From: Adiantum capillus-veneris
Taxonomy: Eukaryota > Streptophyta > Polypodiopsida > Polypodiales > Pteridaceae
NCBI GenBank assembly: GCA_014529385.2
Contig: CM043962.1
Span: forward strand, 37,103,098-37,167,097
Length of the DNA stretch: 64,000 nt
Reading direction: 5' to 3'
The notes beneath the pieces are model-generated. The model was not told the origin of the DNA, searched no databases, and worked only from the letters and a program-made list of their open reading frames with translations. The position numbers and the translations under genes are program-made. The number at the start of each line of letters is the position of its first letter. The stretch's first letter is position 1. Shown here piece after piece: positions 11,308 through 21,320 of this stretch.

Positions 11308-12667
11308 TGTCACGAGGACATGGCAACTGCTAACCTTAGTTGTTGGTTTCTTTCCAACGAGTTTTGTTTAATTTTTGAGACCCTCTTTTTGAAGTTGCAA
11401 ATGGTCGGACATTGTATGGCCAATGTGAACGGTAGTTTCGCCCACAGACACGAAGTTGGTCGGCACTGGAATTCGTAAAGTAAAAGGATGTCTAGGCTCA
11501 GTTCAAGGTCATGTAGGTCCCCCCGTCGCACTTAGCAAGTTGGTGGATACTAGGACGTGAACTCAATAAGGGCATAAAGTCAAGGTGAGACTACCAACAG
11601 AAAGTATCCGACAGTTGGGCCACGTTGCACTTTTGGATGCGGTCCCGATGAGGATAGATGGTCAGATGACCAATGGGAGCCCAACGGAAGCATCTCCTGA
11701 AAATTAAGGAACTGCTATTTTGGGCCGTGAAATGTGTTCGCGTCATTACCTTCGGTATGACCAGGGGAACATTTTATTACTCAGCTGCAAAGTCAAGTGA
11801 TGCACCAGTTGAGAGATTTTTAAGCAGAAAGCCCAATGCCGGGAAATTGCATGTATGAGTGCCAAGTGGCACTTTTTGGTCAATTTACCAAGTCTGGGAG
11901 AACAGAACTCGTAGCTGACTTTTTGGAGCACTTTTGGAGGCTGTTAACTCTGATTTTCAGCCATTTCTCTCCATTTTTGAGCTTCCCATGACTCTGCCTA
12001 GGTCCAAGGAGCTCATTTTAAGCATTGGAAGGCTTCAGATGTGTGTTTACATGGCTATTTTGCTGCGTTTTCAGCGATACGCAGGTTTTAGCAGACATGG
12101 AAATCTTCCCCTTTTTGCGTCTATTTGTTCACAGATGCATTACAGGTCAAGGGCAGTAGAGGGGGCGCTCGATTTATGCTAGGGGGATGCTTCATTGAGA
12201 ACCTGTCTCACAGGTTAAGAGCTATGGAGTGCTTGCTTTCCTGTCTATGTACAGTGTGGTGCTAGGAGTGATGACCTGCACACTACACACTGCTCTCTCT
12301 CCCCCCTACGTGCAGTTATGTCATGCCCTACAAGAGGGCTCTTAATTTGACTGATGTACAACTGTGTAGTTCATGCTTTTGTGCTGAGGCAAGAGCCTCC
12401 TTGAGCAGGAACAGTGGTAGCTAACTACTACTCCAAAGTAGGCACCGGCGAGGGTCATAACCTCACCGTACAGGTGCGTATTCAACGTTGTGTATGCGCT
12501 GTAAATTGACTGTTTTTCAGCCATATGGACGCCAAAACCATTGGGAATAGTGCCCCACTGGTAGAGGACAGTTAGGGGACTGTTTGGGGCTGAAAACAGG
12601 GCAAAAACCAGTAAATACAGCGTGCTGAATTTACTGTTTTTGGACAAGAATCGGAGGGTTTATCTAT
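11308..12667 (+). mobile_element. Truncated LTR C inside element A
   Basis: It begins TGTCACGAGGAC and matches, in reverse orientation, the long LTR at 16,722-18,350. About 1.36 kb remains. The last roughly 270 bp of the family LTR (the part corresponding to 16,722-16,985) is missing, and the element A gag resumes at about 12,668. The zinc-knuckle and protease active-site region of A has gone, so insertion was accompanied or followed by a deletion. I find no internal sequence and no target-site duplication. Confidence 0.82.
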
Positions 12668-13824
12668 AGGTAGACCCAAGGTGAACCACTCAATCTGTTC
12701 TCTGAACGAGATCTTCTTGAATGAAGAGGCGGGTAGAAAAGAGCTCCAGAATCTCTCACAATAAGCATTTATTGTATCTCTGGTTCCAAGCAGCTCATAT
12801 ATCTCGTTCATACTCTTGCGTCAACCAAGAAGAAATAAAAAGCTTCTTAAATTTCACTCATTTAACTGGCACAGTCTTCTTTAAGAGAAGCGTGGACCAC
12901 CAAGTGTGAGCATTCCCCTTAAAATAAGAGGCAGCTCTCCGAATCTTGGAGTGCTCTGTCTCCCGCGAAAGCGATGTCAAACTGCTGTATAAAGAGAGAG
13001 CCTTCGAAGCATCTGAGTATCCTGAAAAAGTATCAAATTTGATCGAGTGTCCACCTTCCTTAAACTCTCGGACTTTCTTGCTTTTATCTTCCAGAAAGTC
13101 ATACTGGTTGGCTTTATAAAAATTCTTGTTCGCATAAAAGTTTCCGTCATCGGAATCTGAGCTGTCTGTAGACGGGTCCTCAGTAGAACTGTCAGTCACA
13201 CTGGGCGAGATTTAGGCTTCTTTGCCTTTTTCTTGCCCTCTCCGAAGCGTTGTTTCTTGCTTCGCTTTTTGCCTTTTCTGTCTTCTTCGCTCGAATCTGA
13301 AGAGCTAGAAGAACTGTCAAAAGAAGAAGAAGAAGAAGAACTGGGTACTCCTTCAAAGTGAACACGCTTCTTCTGTTTCTTTTCTTTGTCAAATGTCGAC
13401 TGACAACCCAAATATCCCGGGAAGTCAGTGCTTTTCTTCTGCTTTTTTCCGTGCTTTTTGGCTTTCCTTTGCGCGTCAAACAGCTGAGCAATCCGTACAT
13501 CAACCACCTCTTCTAGTTCCTTCTCTGTATATTGTTTGTGATCAAAAGGTTTCTTGAGAGCGGGTTTCAGGGGTGGTGTAGTGGTTTTCCGCCACTGTGC
13601 ACTTCCCTAAAAGAAGTCTCGCTCATATATTTTGCCAATTTCGGATCCTCCGCAAAACTGAGCATCATCTTTGTTGCATCGCAGACCAATTGACGACGCT
13701 CCATATCTCGTCGCTCCGCCTGAGTACGCCGAGGCGGACCATACTCTCTAACGGAATCTTCGTTGTGATCCCTGCCCGCATCTCCAGATGCAGAGGGAGT
13801 CGACTGATCCTTGTGTGAAGCCAT
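12668..13824 (-). pseudogene. gag of element A (C-terminal part missing)
   Basis: The gag start (MASHKDQSTPSASGDAG) is at 13,824. The Ser/Lys-rich stretch (13,196-13,507) and capsid-like core (FKEGGHSIKFDTFSGY, about 13,020-13,075) follow, as in element B. The region up to and including the CCHC zinc knuckle has been lost at the junction with LTR C near 12,667. The frame changes at least three times. Confidence 0.85.
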
Positions 13825-13880
13825 AGGTGCCGCGGAAAAAAAATTGGGGATCGCATTTCCCGTAGAAGAGAAATCGGCCG

Positions 13881-13892
13881 TGCTCTAATAAC
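13881..13892 (-). other. Decayed primer binding site of element A
   Basis: Plus strand gctctaataaca, where B, H and the copia element have gctctgatacca. Two mutations have damaged the initiator-Met tRNA site, consistent with A being older than B. Confidence 0.8.
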
Positions 13893-13894
13893 AC

Positions 13895-14207
13895 TGTAAC
13901 AGACTTGGACACTCCAAGTCAAGAATCAATCACCACAGCACCAAATAACCACTTCAAAACAATTCACAGATCACAATAGATTTGTACTGGCCCGGCAAAG
14001 TTCCATGACTAGAGATATTGGCCCCAAAGACTGGCGCCCCTTTCGGTATTTCTTTATGTATTAAAATCAATGTCAAAGTACAAAGAGCGGTTAGGGATTC
14101 ACTCTCAGACTCTGCGTCCAAATGCTCTGAGAAGTGAGCCCTAGACCGTGTATTTAAAGGTTACAAGGGATGCCCAAAAGCAGAGCCCCAAAAGCTTCTA
14201 GTTCATA

Positions 14208-14270
<63 letters not shown>

Positions 14271-14599
14271 GCTTTCATAAAGATAAAGCAAGTATCCTTC
14301 TCTCTCTCTCTCACAACATATTGCGTGGAGAAAAGCAAGAAAATAGCGTCGCTGGCTGTTACTTTTTTCCAGTCCCGAAAAATCCAGAAGTCCGTACACT
14401 GCTGCCACGTGGCATTTGGCGCCTGTTTTAGGGTTTCCAGCCACTTTAGGGTTTCAGCCATCAGTTAGGGTTAGGGTTCCAAAAATTAGGGTTTTTGACA
14501 ATTAGGGTTTTTGACAGAAATTAGGGTTTGCAGGAAATTAGGGTTTTTGGCAGAAATTAGGGTTTCTGCTGTCGGTAGCCACGTCATCACTTTGTCACA
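13895..14599 (-). repeat. 5' LTR of element A
   Basis: 705 bp, TGTAACAGAC...TTGTCACA, followed by the GCAGG duplication at 14,600-14,604. It holds the shared block at about 14,012-14,055, a CT/GT microsatellite at 14,212-14,268 and the richest telomere-box-like run in the window, about nine TTAGGG-containing words between 14,424 and 14,575. Confidence 0.93.
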
Positions 14600-15140
14600 G
14601 CAGGCACCGCAGTAGACCGGCAGGCACCCTCAGGCTCCCCAACGTTTTCTCAGCAGTTCAACCCAGTGTTTTCACCATCAACAATTCAGCGTTTTCAGCC
14701 ACAGCCACCAGCGTTTCAGTTTCGGCCCTTAGCTTCGCCAGATCGCAACTCCGCGTTGCAGTTCCTCGCTGCATTGACCAACCAGCAGTAGATCAGCCTG
14801 GCGTTTTCAGTTTTCAGCCAAGACAGCCAGTGTTTTGCATTTTAAGCCAGATCAGCCTAGCGTTTTTCATTTCAGCCCAAGTGCGACTCGGAGGTTGCAG
14901 ATCCAAGCTGTCGTGCCGCAGCAGTAGCACATCCCGAGCAAGAAGCCTAGCATTTTCAGTTTTCAACCTTGACGCCGTCGTCGTCGTCGTCGTCGTCGCA
15001 GTCCCTATCTTGACGACGACACCTTCATCATCGTCATCGCAGATCCCTATCTTGACGACGACACATGCATCGTGGATCCTGGACTTGACGACGACACCAT
15101 CGTCGTCATCGTCGTCGTCGACACAGTCATCATCAAGTAC
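14600..15140. repeat. Decayed LTR-like sequence, GTC-rich
   Basis: No gene. It is composed of 'cagcgttttcag' words and GTC/GAC trinucleotide tracts (14,968-15,125), the vocabulary of the F-family LTR in plus orientation (compare 21,850-22,180). ORFs over the trinucleotide tracts are Val/Asp repeats and are not real. Near 15,140 it changes abruptly into a piece resembling the H LTR. Confidence 0.5.
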
Positions 15141-15330
15141 CACCCTTGGTCATGGAAAAGCAGTTACATGAAAAGCCTTCAAACTCGAAAGCAGAAGGCT
15201 CCCAAAAGTTAGCACTACTTGCAGCTAGTGCAAAATCCGGAAATTCGTACGCTGCCATGTCAACACAGCCAACGCAAAATCCGGCCGTCCATACAGCCTG
15301 TCAACGCAAATCACAACAATCCGTACATTT
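15141..15330 (-). repeat. LTR piece of H type
   Basis: Begins with 'cccttggtcatggaaaagcag' and continues with fragments of 'ccgtacagcc...gtcaacgcg', matching the H LTR at about 33,008-33,150. It ends near 15,330 at 'aatccgtacattt', where a D-type LTR takes over. The switch point lies in short shared sequence. Confidence 0.6.
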
Positions 15331-16047
15331 CACGACCCAAAATAGCAATTCCCTAAATTTTAGGAGATGCTTTCGTTGGGCTCCCACTGGTCTTCTAACC
15401 ATCTATCCCCATTGGGACCGCATCCAAAAATGCAATGTGGCCCAACTGTGGAATACTTTCTGCTGGTGATCCCACCTTGACTTTATGCCTTATTGAGTTC
15501 ACTTCCTGATATCCACCAACTTGCTAAGTGCGACGGGGGGACCTACATGATCTTGAACTAAGCCTAGACATCCTTTTACTTTACAAGTTCAAGTGCCGAA
15601 CAACTTCTCGTCTGCGGGTGAAACTACCGTTCACATTGGCCACACAATGTCCGACCATTTGCAACTTCAAAGAGGGTCTCACAAATAATAAAATTAAACA
15701 AAAATCATTGAAAAGAAACCAACAACTAAGGTTAGCAGTTGCCACGTCCTCGTGACATACCCCCCTCTTGAAATCGCAAACGTCCTCGATGATTGCATAC
15801 CATAAATACATGCCATAGATGATCTTGTGTGGTAAGCACCCTTTTATCATCGCATGTATCCGCAAGAAAGACTGTCAAAACATATGTACAAATGACTTAA
15901 TAGACCTTCATACTTTTGTCAAACTGTACACTGCTGTTGCACTGAATCCATGAGTACATTTGATGTGCTAGCTCTATCATTACCCCTCCTTTGCAGACAT
16001 TGGGTTGGGGCATACGTAGGCTGTAACCCAAAGGCCTCAAGGTAAAG

Positions 16048-16152
16048 CTACAAAACATTGGGTGACTCTGACAGTTCATGCTCTTCCATCCACTTTGCAT
16101 CCATAGGTGGATAGTGCTTGAACTTCACCACATAGCATCTTGCAACCTGTCC
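16048..16152 (-). pseudogene. Chromodomain remnant of element D
   Basis: The frame reads ARCYVVKFKHYPPMDAKWME, then EHELSESPNVL and a stop (16,048-16,050). It aligns with RRFLVKFKNY...DAKWMEEEDLADTP of elements A and B but is clearly diverged, so D is a different chromovirus family. Confidence 0.8.
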
Positions 16153-16436
16153 CTTAAGTTTTTACCTGTGCAAGAGGCTCTTGCCTCTGCAAACGAGCAT
16201 AATTCCACAACATTGACGTACCACCCACGACCAAGCAAGCTCAAATTTCAAGATGATTTACCGATGCGTCAAAGAATCCAAGCAATCGCCTCAGAGAATC
16301 AACAAGCAGTGTGTCACCTGGCAAACCCACATCACTCCCACAGGAGATCTAGTGGCCAATCTACCACCGTGAGACCTCTCCCTATCTCATCTTGGTTCAT
16401 ACTTACAAACCCTAAAAATGCAGTAGAAACCCATCC

Positions 16437-16535
16437 CTAATTTGACCACTTTTTAGCATGGCGTACATGAGGAATTTCTTGTCTGTCCTTTGAAGAGGAA
16501 CGCTCTTCCATAATGCCCTTCCCTTTGTCGGCCAT
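16437..16535 (-). pseudogene. gag start of element D
   Basis: ATG at 16,533-16,535 opens a 32-codon frame starting MADKGKGIMEERSSS, ending at a stop at 16,437. Its place next to the 5' LTR and its hydrophilic start suggest the first residues of gag. What should follow is deleted, and the next recognisable element sequence to the left is the chromodomain. Confidence 0.5.
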
Positions 16536-16721
16536 AGTGTAATCCCGCGTTCATGTACTCTGTGTCTTCACGCAAAACAACCGAGGCTCACTCTTTGAGG
16601 AAAAAGTGATTGATGTCCCAACAACGGAACCTTGAAACCGGCCCGTGGGACAATAGGCATTGGCTTTCACCTGAAATTCTTTACTTTAGACACACACACA
16701 GAGCACTTTGAAAAGAGAACC

Positions 16722-18350
16722 TGTGACGGGAATTAACACTTGAATACACACACGGCTCCGAAGCTAGAATGCGCCGAGCAGACGCCAACAACCTGTAGGC
16801 CCCAAAATTGGCGCCCCTTTCAGTATTTCTTTATTCTTTGAGAGGGTAAATTTACAAAGTAGAGTCCTGGGAATCCTTTGTCTACATCCAACTAGATACC
16901 ACCTGATTTGGCCAAATTCCGGCAACATAACAGCCCCAAAAACTTGCGCGAAACCAATTCCCCTGCTGGAACTCACTTCCACTGGCATAAACCCTTTGAT
17001 TCCTGCCCAAAAACAGTAAATTCAGCACGCTGTATTTACTGGTTTTTACCCTGTTTTCAGCCCCAAACAATCCCCTAACTCTCCTCTGCCACAGTGGGAC
17101 ACTATTCCCAACGGTTCTGGCGTCCGTAATGGCTGAAAAACAGTCAGTTTACAGCACATACACAGCGCTGAAAACGCACCTGTACGGTGAGGTATAACCC
17201 TCACCGGTGCCTGCTTTGGAGTAGCAGTTAGCTACCCTTGTTCCTGCTCAAGGAGGCTCTTGCCTCAGCACAAAAGCATGAAACCACACAGCTGTACATC
17301 AGTCAAATGAAGAGCCCTCTTGTGGGGCATCACATAACTGCACGTAGGGGAGAGAGAGAGCAGTGTGTAGTGTGCAGTTCACCACTCCTAGCACCACACT
17401 GTACATAGAGAGGAAAGCAAGCACTCCATAGCTCTTAACCTGTGAGACAGGTTCTCAATGAAGCATCCCCCCAGCATAAATCGAGCGCCCCCTCTTCTGC
17501 CCTTGACCTGTTATGCATCTGTGAACAAATACATGCAAAAATAGGAAGATTTCCATGGCTGCCAAAACCTGCGTATCGTTGAAAACACAGCAAAACAGCC
17601 CTGCAAACACGCATCTGATGCCTTCCAATGCTGAAAATGAGCTCCTTGGACCTAGGCAAAGTCATGGGAAGCTCAAAAATGGAGAGAAATGGCTGAAAAT
17701 CAGAGTTAACCTCCAAAACTGCTCCAAAAAGTTAGTTACGAGTTCTATTCTCCCAAACTTGGTAAATTGACCAAAAAGTGTCACTTGGCACTCATACATG
17801 CAATTTCCCCGCATTGGGTTTCCTACTTAAAAATCTCTCAATTGGTGCATCAATTGACTTTGCAGCAGAGTAATAAAATGTTCCCCTTGTCATACCGGAG
17901 GTAATGACGCAAACACATTTCACGACCCAAAATAGCAGTTCCCTAAATTTTAGGAGATGCTTCCGTTGGGCTCCCACTGGTCTTCTGACCATCTATCCCC
18001 ATTGGGACCGTATCCAAAAATGCAATGTGGCTCAACTGTGGAATACTTTTTGCTAGTGATCCCACCTTGACTTTATGCCTTTATTGAGTTCACTTCCTAG
18101 TATCCACCAACTTGCTAAGTGCGACAGGGGGACCTACATGATCTTGAACTGAGCCTAGACATCCTTTTACTTTACGAGTTCAAGTGCCAACCAACTTCCC
18201 ATCTGCGGGTGAAACTACTGTTCACATTGGCCATACAATGTCCGACCATTTGCAACTTCAAAAAGAGGGTCTCAAAAATAATAAAATTAAACAAAAATCA
18301 TTGGAAAGAAACCAACAACTAAGGTTAGCAGTTGCCACGTCCTCGTGACA
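16722..18350 (-). repeat. 5' LTR of element D, 1.6 kb
   Basis: TGTGACGGG...CGTGACA. LTR C (11,308-12,667) is a truncated inverted relative. Despite a different overall sequence it shares the block 'ggccccaaa.ttggcgccccttt' (16,797-16,830) with the A, B and H LTRs, with an AATAAAG next to it on the sense strand that could be the poly(A) signal. Confidence 0.82.
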
Positions 18351-18415
18351 CCAAGAACCCAAGACCCACAAGAACCTAAGTTCCTTGTGAACTTCAGAAC
18401 CCAAGATCACAGTGT

Positions 18416-19851
18416 ATGGTCATCACTCGAAGCGGAATGAATACTTCGCTTGGAGGTGATAAGCATGAGAGAGGCGATGAAGAATTTTCCCCACCAGGAG
18501 GTTTTTCCGACCCTCCCCCCTCCCCATCTACGCCAAGAGTTGTACCAAATCCTATGGAGGCGATGGTAAGGTCGATGTTGGAGATGATGGTACAACAACA
18601 AGAAACGAATCGCGTTGCGATGGCACGACTCGAAAGAAAAGTAGAACAACAAGAAGCGACTCGCATTGGAACGCGAGCGCGATGCACGAAAAGAGAAAAA
18701 AAGCACAAAGAAAGAAGGAAGCCAAAGCAAGACAAGCGGCCTTGGAGGCCGATCGTGAGGTTCAGAGGCACCTCCGCACGCAAGAATTGGTTCGACGGGT
18801 TCTTGCCTCGAAGTCCGAACCAACCAAAGATGTTGGTAGTTCCTCATGTGGCGCAAGCCGTGATTCGGACTCCAACAACCCAGTCATAGAGAAGATCCAG
18901 TTCAATAAGTATGATGGTAAGATGGATGCTACGGTTATTCATTCTTGGTTGTATCAATTTAATGCTTATTTTGCGACAACTAAGAAGACAGGAAATAGCA
19001 AGGTTTTGACGACAGCTATGTACCTTGCCGGTGATGCCATCAATTGATACCACACATGGCAAGAGGCACAGTTATCCGCGCACCTAGCGGAAGCCAACAA
19101 ATTCACGCTCCTTTCCTTCAATTGGGCTCATCTCCAAGACAAGCTCAAGGCACGTTTTATGCCACCTCAGTACCTCGCACGATTGAAGGACGATTCGCGC
19201 GCTCTCAAGCAAAATGGTATGCTAGTGATGTCTTTCTCTAATCGTGTTTTGCAACTAGGTACCCAATTACGCAAGTCGGATGATGAGCACAAGGAGGCAT
19301 TCCTTTATGGATTGGACGAGTATATCAAGTACGATGTCGAGGTGCTCGATCCAATCGATCTCAACAAGGCGGTAGTGATTGCTCTCGCACAGGAGATGAA
19401 GCACAACAAGGAAAAGCCTAAGGAGAACAAGACTTCGACTAGTACCTCCCAGACTTCTCAAAACCCTCAGAATGGTAAGAGCGGTAAGCATGGTAAGAAC
19501 AGTAACTCTGCTAACCAATCTTCCAACAATCTCTCAGAAATGAACTCTTCCAATGAACCTAAAGGTAAAGCTAACACAATTGCTACACCTAAGCTCACTC
19601 TAGATGAAAAGGTAGCACAAGGAATTAGAGGAGGATACATCACGTCAGAAGAGCAAAGCACTTATTCTAAGGAAGGTCGTTTTCATTGTCACATTAAGGG
19701 TCACATAAAAAGAACATATCCTAAGCTTGACTCTAATGAATCTAAAGAATCCACAGAACCCACTTCCTATGTCAATGCAATCAATGATAACACAAGTGTG
19801 CCCCAAGTTTCTCCTGACCCTCCCATAGATGAGTCTCTCATTAAATTTTAA
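18416..19851 (+). pseudogene. gag of element F
   Basis: Begins MVITRSGMNTSLGGD with a Pro/Ser-rich segment (FSPPGGFSDPPPSPS) and a charged coiled-coil region. A capsid-like core follows (IQFNKYDGKMDATVIHSWLY; LKARFMPPQYLARLKDD; LSMSFSNRVLQLGTQLR-like region at about 19,230), typical of plant Ty3/gypsy gag. A degraded zinc knuckle (CHIKGHIKRTYP, first and last Cys lost) lies at about 19,685-19,720. A frameshift near 18,690 and stops at 19,044 and 19,849 break the gene. The next copies of this family keep only the N-terminal portion. Confidence 0.85.
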
Positions 19852-20280
19852 GGTCATATGACGGGGCAACGTTTTCTCATATTGTTTGACCCAGGCAGTA
19901 TGCATGATGTGATCAGTCCCTCTTGTTGAGAGAGCCGGCCTAGAGGTTAGTCAGAAATCTCCTCTCCAGGTCTCTGGCTTCGCTCTCGGTATGGACTATC
20001 TCATCACGAAAGAGTGCCTTGATGTGTTGTTTACAGTTCAACAAGCTGCTTTCCGTAGAAAAATTTTTGTCTCTCCTCTCTCACGATGTGATATGACTTT
20101 GGGCATTCGATGGTTTTGTGAGTATAACCCTCTCATTGATTGGACGGAAAATACGTTCACTTTCAATGCCAAAAGTGACTCTCCCATTGTCATTCGTGGA
20201 GAGCAAGTTGTTCATTCTCCATCTCTCATTTCTAATGTGCAGGCGAAGATTCAACGGATTCAGGAGAAGGAGACTCTCTC
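19852..20280 (+). pseudogene. Aspartic protease of element F
   Basis: The active-site region is LILFDPGSMHDVIS (about 19,880-19,920), with Asp-Pro-Gly-Ser where retroviral-type proteases have Asp-Ser/Thr-Gly. The second half (SRCDMTLGIRWFCEYNPLID, WTENTFTFN) is in a long open frame from 19,991. A stop (about 19,927) and a frameshift separate the two halves. In autonomous gypsy elements reverse transcriptase would follow; here the frame runs into a His/Asp repeat instead. Confidence 0.8.
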
Positions 20281-21309
20281 GGTCTCGTCTTCTCCAAAGC
20301 ATGATACACAGGATTTGCATGATGATAAGCATGATAATTTGAATGATAACGATGAGCATGATGATTTGGATGACAATGACAAGCATGATGATCAAGATGT
20401 GATTTCTCACAAGTATGATGATTTGCATGAAGAAGATGTGATTGTTCACAAGAAGGATAAGTTAGTGGAGATACTTTTTCTAGCGAAGCTAACCTCATTG
20501 CAGATTCGATCGATCATGAAGAACCGATCTTGGCTCTCGAGCCTAGGTCCAAAGAAGCCTTACAGGAAGTACTATGTGTTCGAATGATTCGTCAGCACGC
20601 ATTGTTCGAGTGTTTCATTCGTGATCGTTTCCTGTATTTTAGTCAACGTCTTTATGTGATCCCTTTTCCTAGGCATGATATATTGTACGTTGAGAACGTT
20701 TCACTCATGAATGAGCACGGATGTATGCGGATTGTTCATGAAAAGCTGAAAAGTATATATGTAAAGAAGTCACATTTCATGTCTCTTCCTTGGCATGACA
20801 CATTTGTAGAACGAGCACAAGAAAGTATGAGCACCAAGCATGGGCATTACCGTTGTGAATTGCCACGGTTGATTGCTTTAGATCAAAAGAGAGAGATTCG
20901 ATCTCATTGTTTGCGTGTGTGTGGTGAACGGTTTGACACTCTGTCTCTTTGTTCATCTACATTGCATGCACAGTCTTTGAGGAAGACAAGATTTTTTGCA
21001 ATCGCTTTACATAATATAGGTATGTTCATGATTTTGTGTTGGAAATGGTTTCAGGAATTTTCAGCCATAGAGATTCTTGAAGAAGAAAGAAGCATGACTC
21101 TAGACGAAGTTGAAGCATCGAAGGAGCCACAGAAGACTTTGTCGCTTTCGACGCGGCCCAAAGAAGCAAGCGTTGCAGACCTTTATGAGTTCATGTACAG
21201 CACGACCCACACATCAGAGTGGGCCGGCGAAGAGTCCCTTCCAGGATTCCGGATGCTATTGGCAATCTCCCTCAACGCCATACAGTTCGGTACCGGTACC
21301 TCACTTTGA
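20281..21309 (+). pseudogene. His/Asp-rich accessory ORF of element F, frameshifted
   Basis: The first part (20,281-20,470) encodes repeated Asp-Asp-Lys-His units (DKHDDQDVISHKYDDLHEED). A frameshift near 20,500 leads to a 259-codon frame (20,530-21,309) with the unknown domain also present at 24,810-25,979 and 28,013-29,182. Shared blocks are CVRM..HALFECFIR, FLYFSQ..YVIPF, MRIVHEKLKS.YVKKSH and SLPWHDT, then a hydrophobic stretch (GMFMILCWKWF) and the ending HTSEWAGEESLPGFRMLLAI. I do not recognise the domain. It ends immediately before the polypurine tract. Confidence 0.75.
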
Positions 21310-21320
21310 AAAGGAGGGGA
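21308..21320 (+). other. Polypurine tract of element F
   Basis: GAAAAGGAGGGGA directly before the LTR, the primer for plus-strand DNA synthesis. The equivalent at 24,799-24,812 and 28,002-28,015 reads TCCCCTCC on the plus strand. Confidence 0.85.

Larger units (their letters stand above)
696..14599 (-). mobile_element. Gypsy chromovirus A, near full length, hosting element B and LTR C
   Basis: Minus-strand LTR retrotransposon. The LTRs at 696-1,354 and 13,895-14,599 both start TGTAACAGAC and end TGACA or TCACA on the plus strand. The five bases before 696 and after 14,599 are both GCAGG, a perfect target-site duplication. Read right to left the order is 5' LTR, primer site, gag, [LTR C insertion and deletion], protease, reverse transcriptase, RNase H, integrase, [element B], chromodomain, polypurine tract, 3' LTR. 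This is the Ty3/gypsy order with a chromodomain after integrase. Genes carry stops and the integrase has lost its catalytic Glu, so the copy is dead. B inserted after A and shares its LTR type, so the family was active at least twice. Confidence 0.93.
15331..18350 (-). mobile_element. Gypsy deletion derivative D
   Basis: Minus-strand element. A partial 3' LTR (15,331-15,754) is followed by TACCCCCCTCT (sense-strand polypurine tract), a chromodomain end, a gag start and a full 5' LTR (16,722-18,350). The partial LTR matches the last 430 bp of the full one, and both end CGTGACA. Only 967 bp of interior remain, keeping the two extremes of the coding region and nothing between. No target-site duplication can be checked because the left LTR is chimeric. 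The expected initiator-Met primer site next to 16,722 is not visible. Confidence 0.75.

Noticed and set aside
14970-15130. CRISPR-like or satellite array in the GTC/GAC tracts
   Set aside because: Simple trinucleotide repeats without unique spacers, in a eukaryotic LTR context.
20081-20498. Ile/Met-rich and His-rich ORFs antisense to the His/Asp repeat (also 25,737-25,949 and 28,940-29,152)
   Set aside because: Shadows of the sense ORF in repetitive codons.
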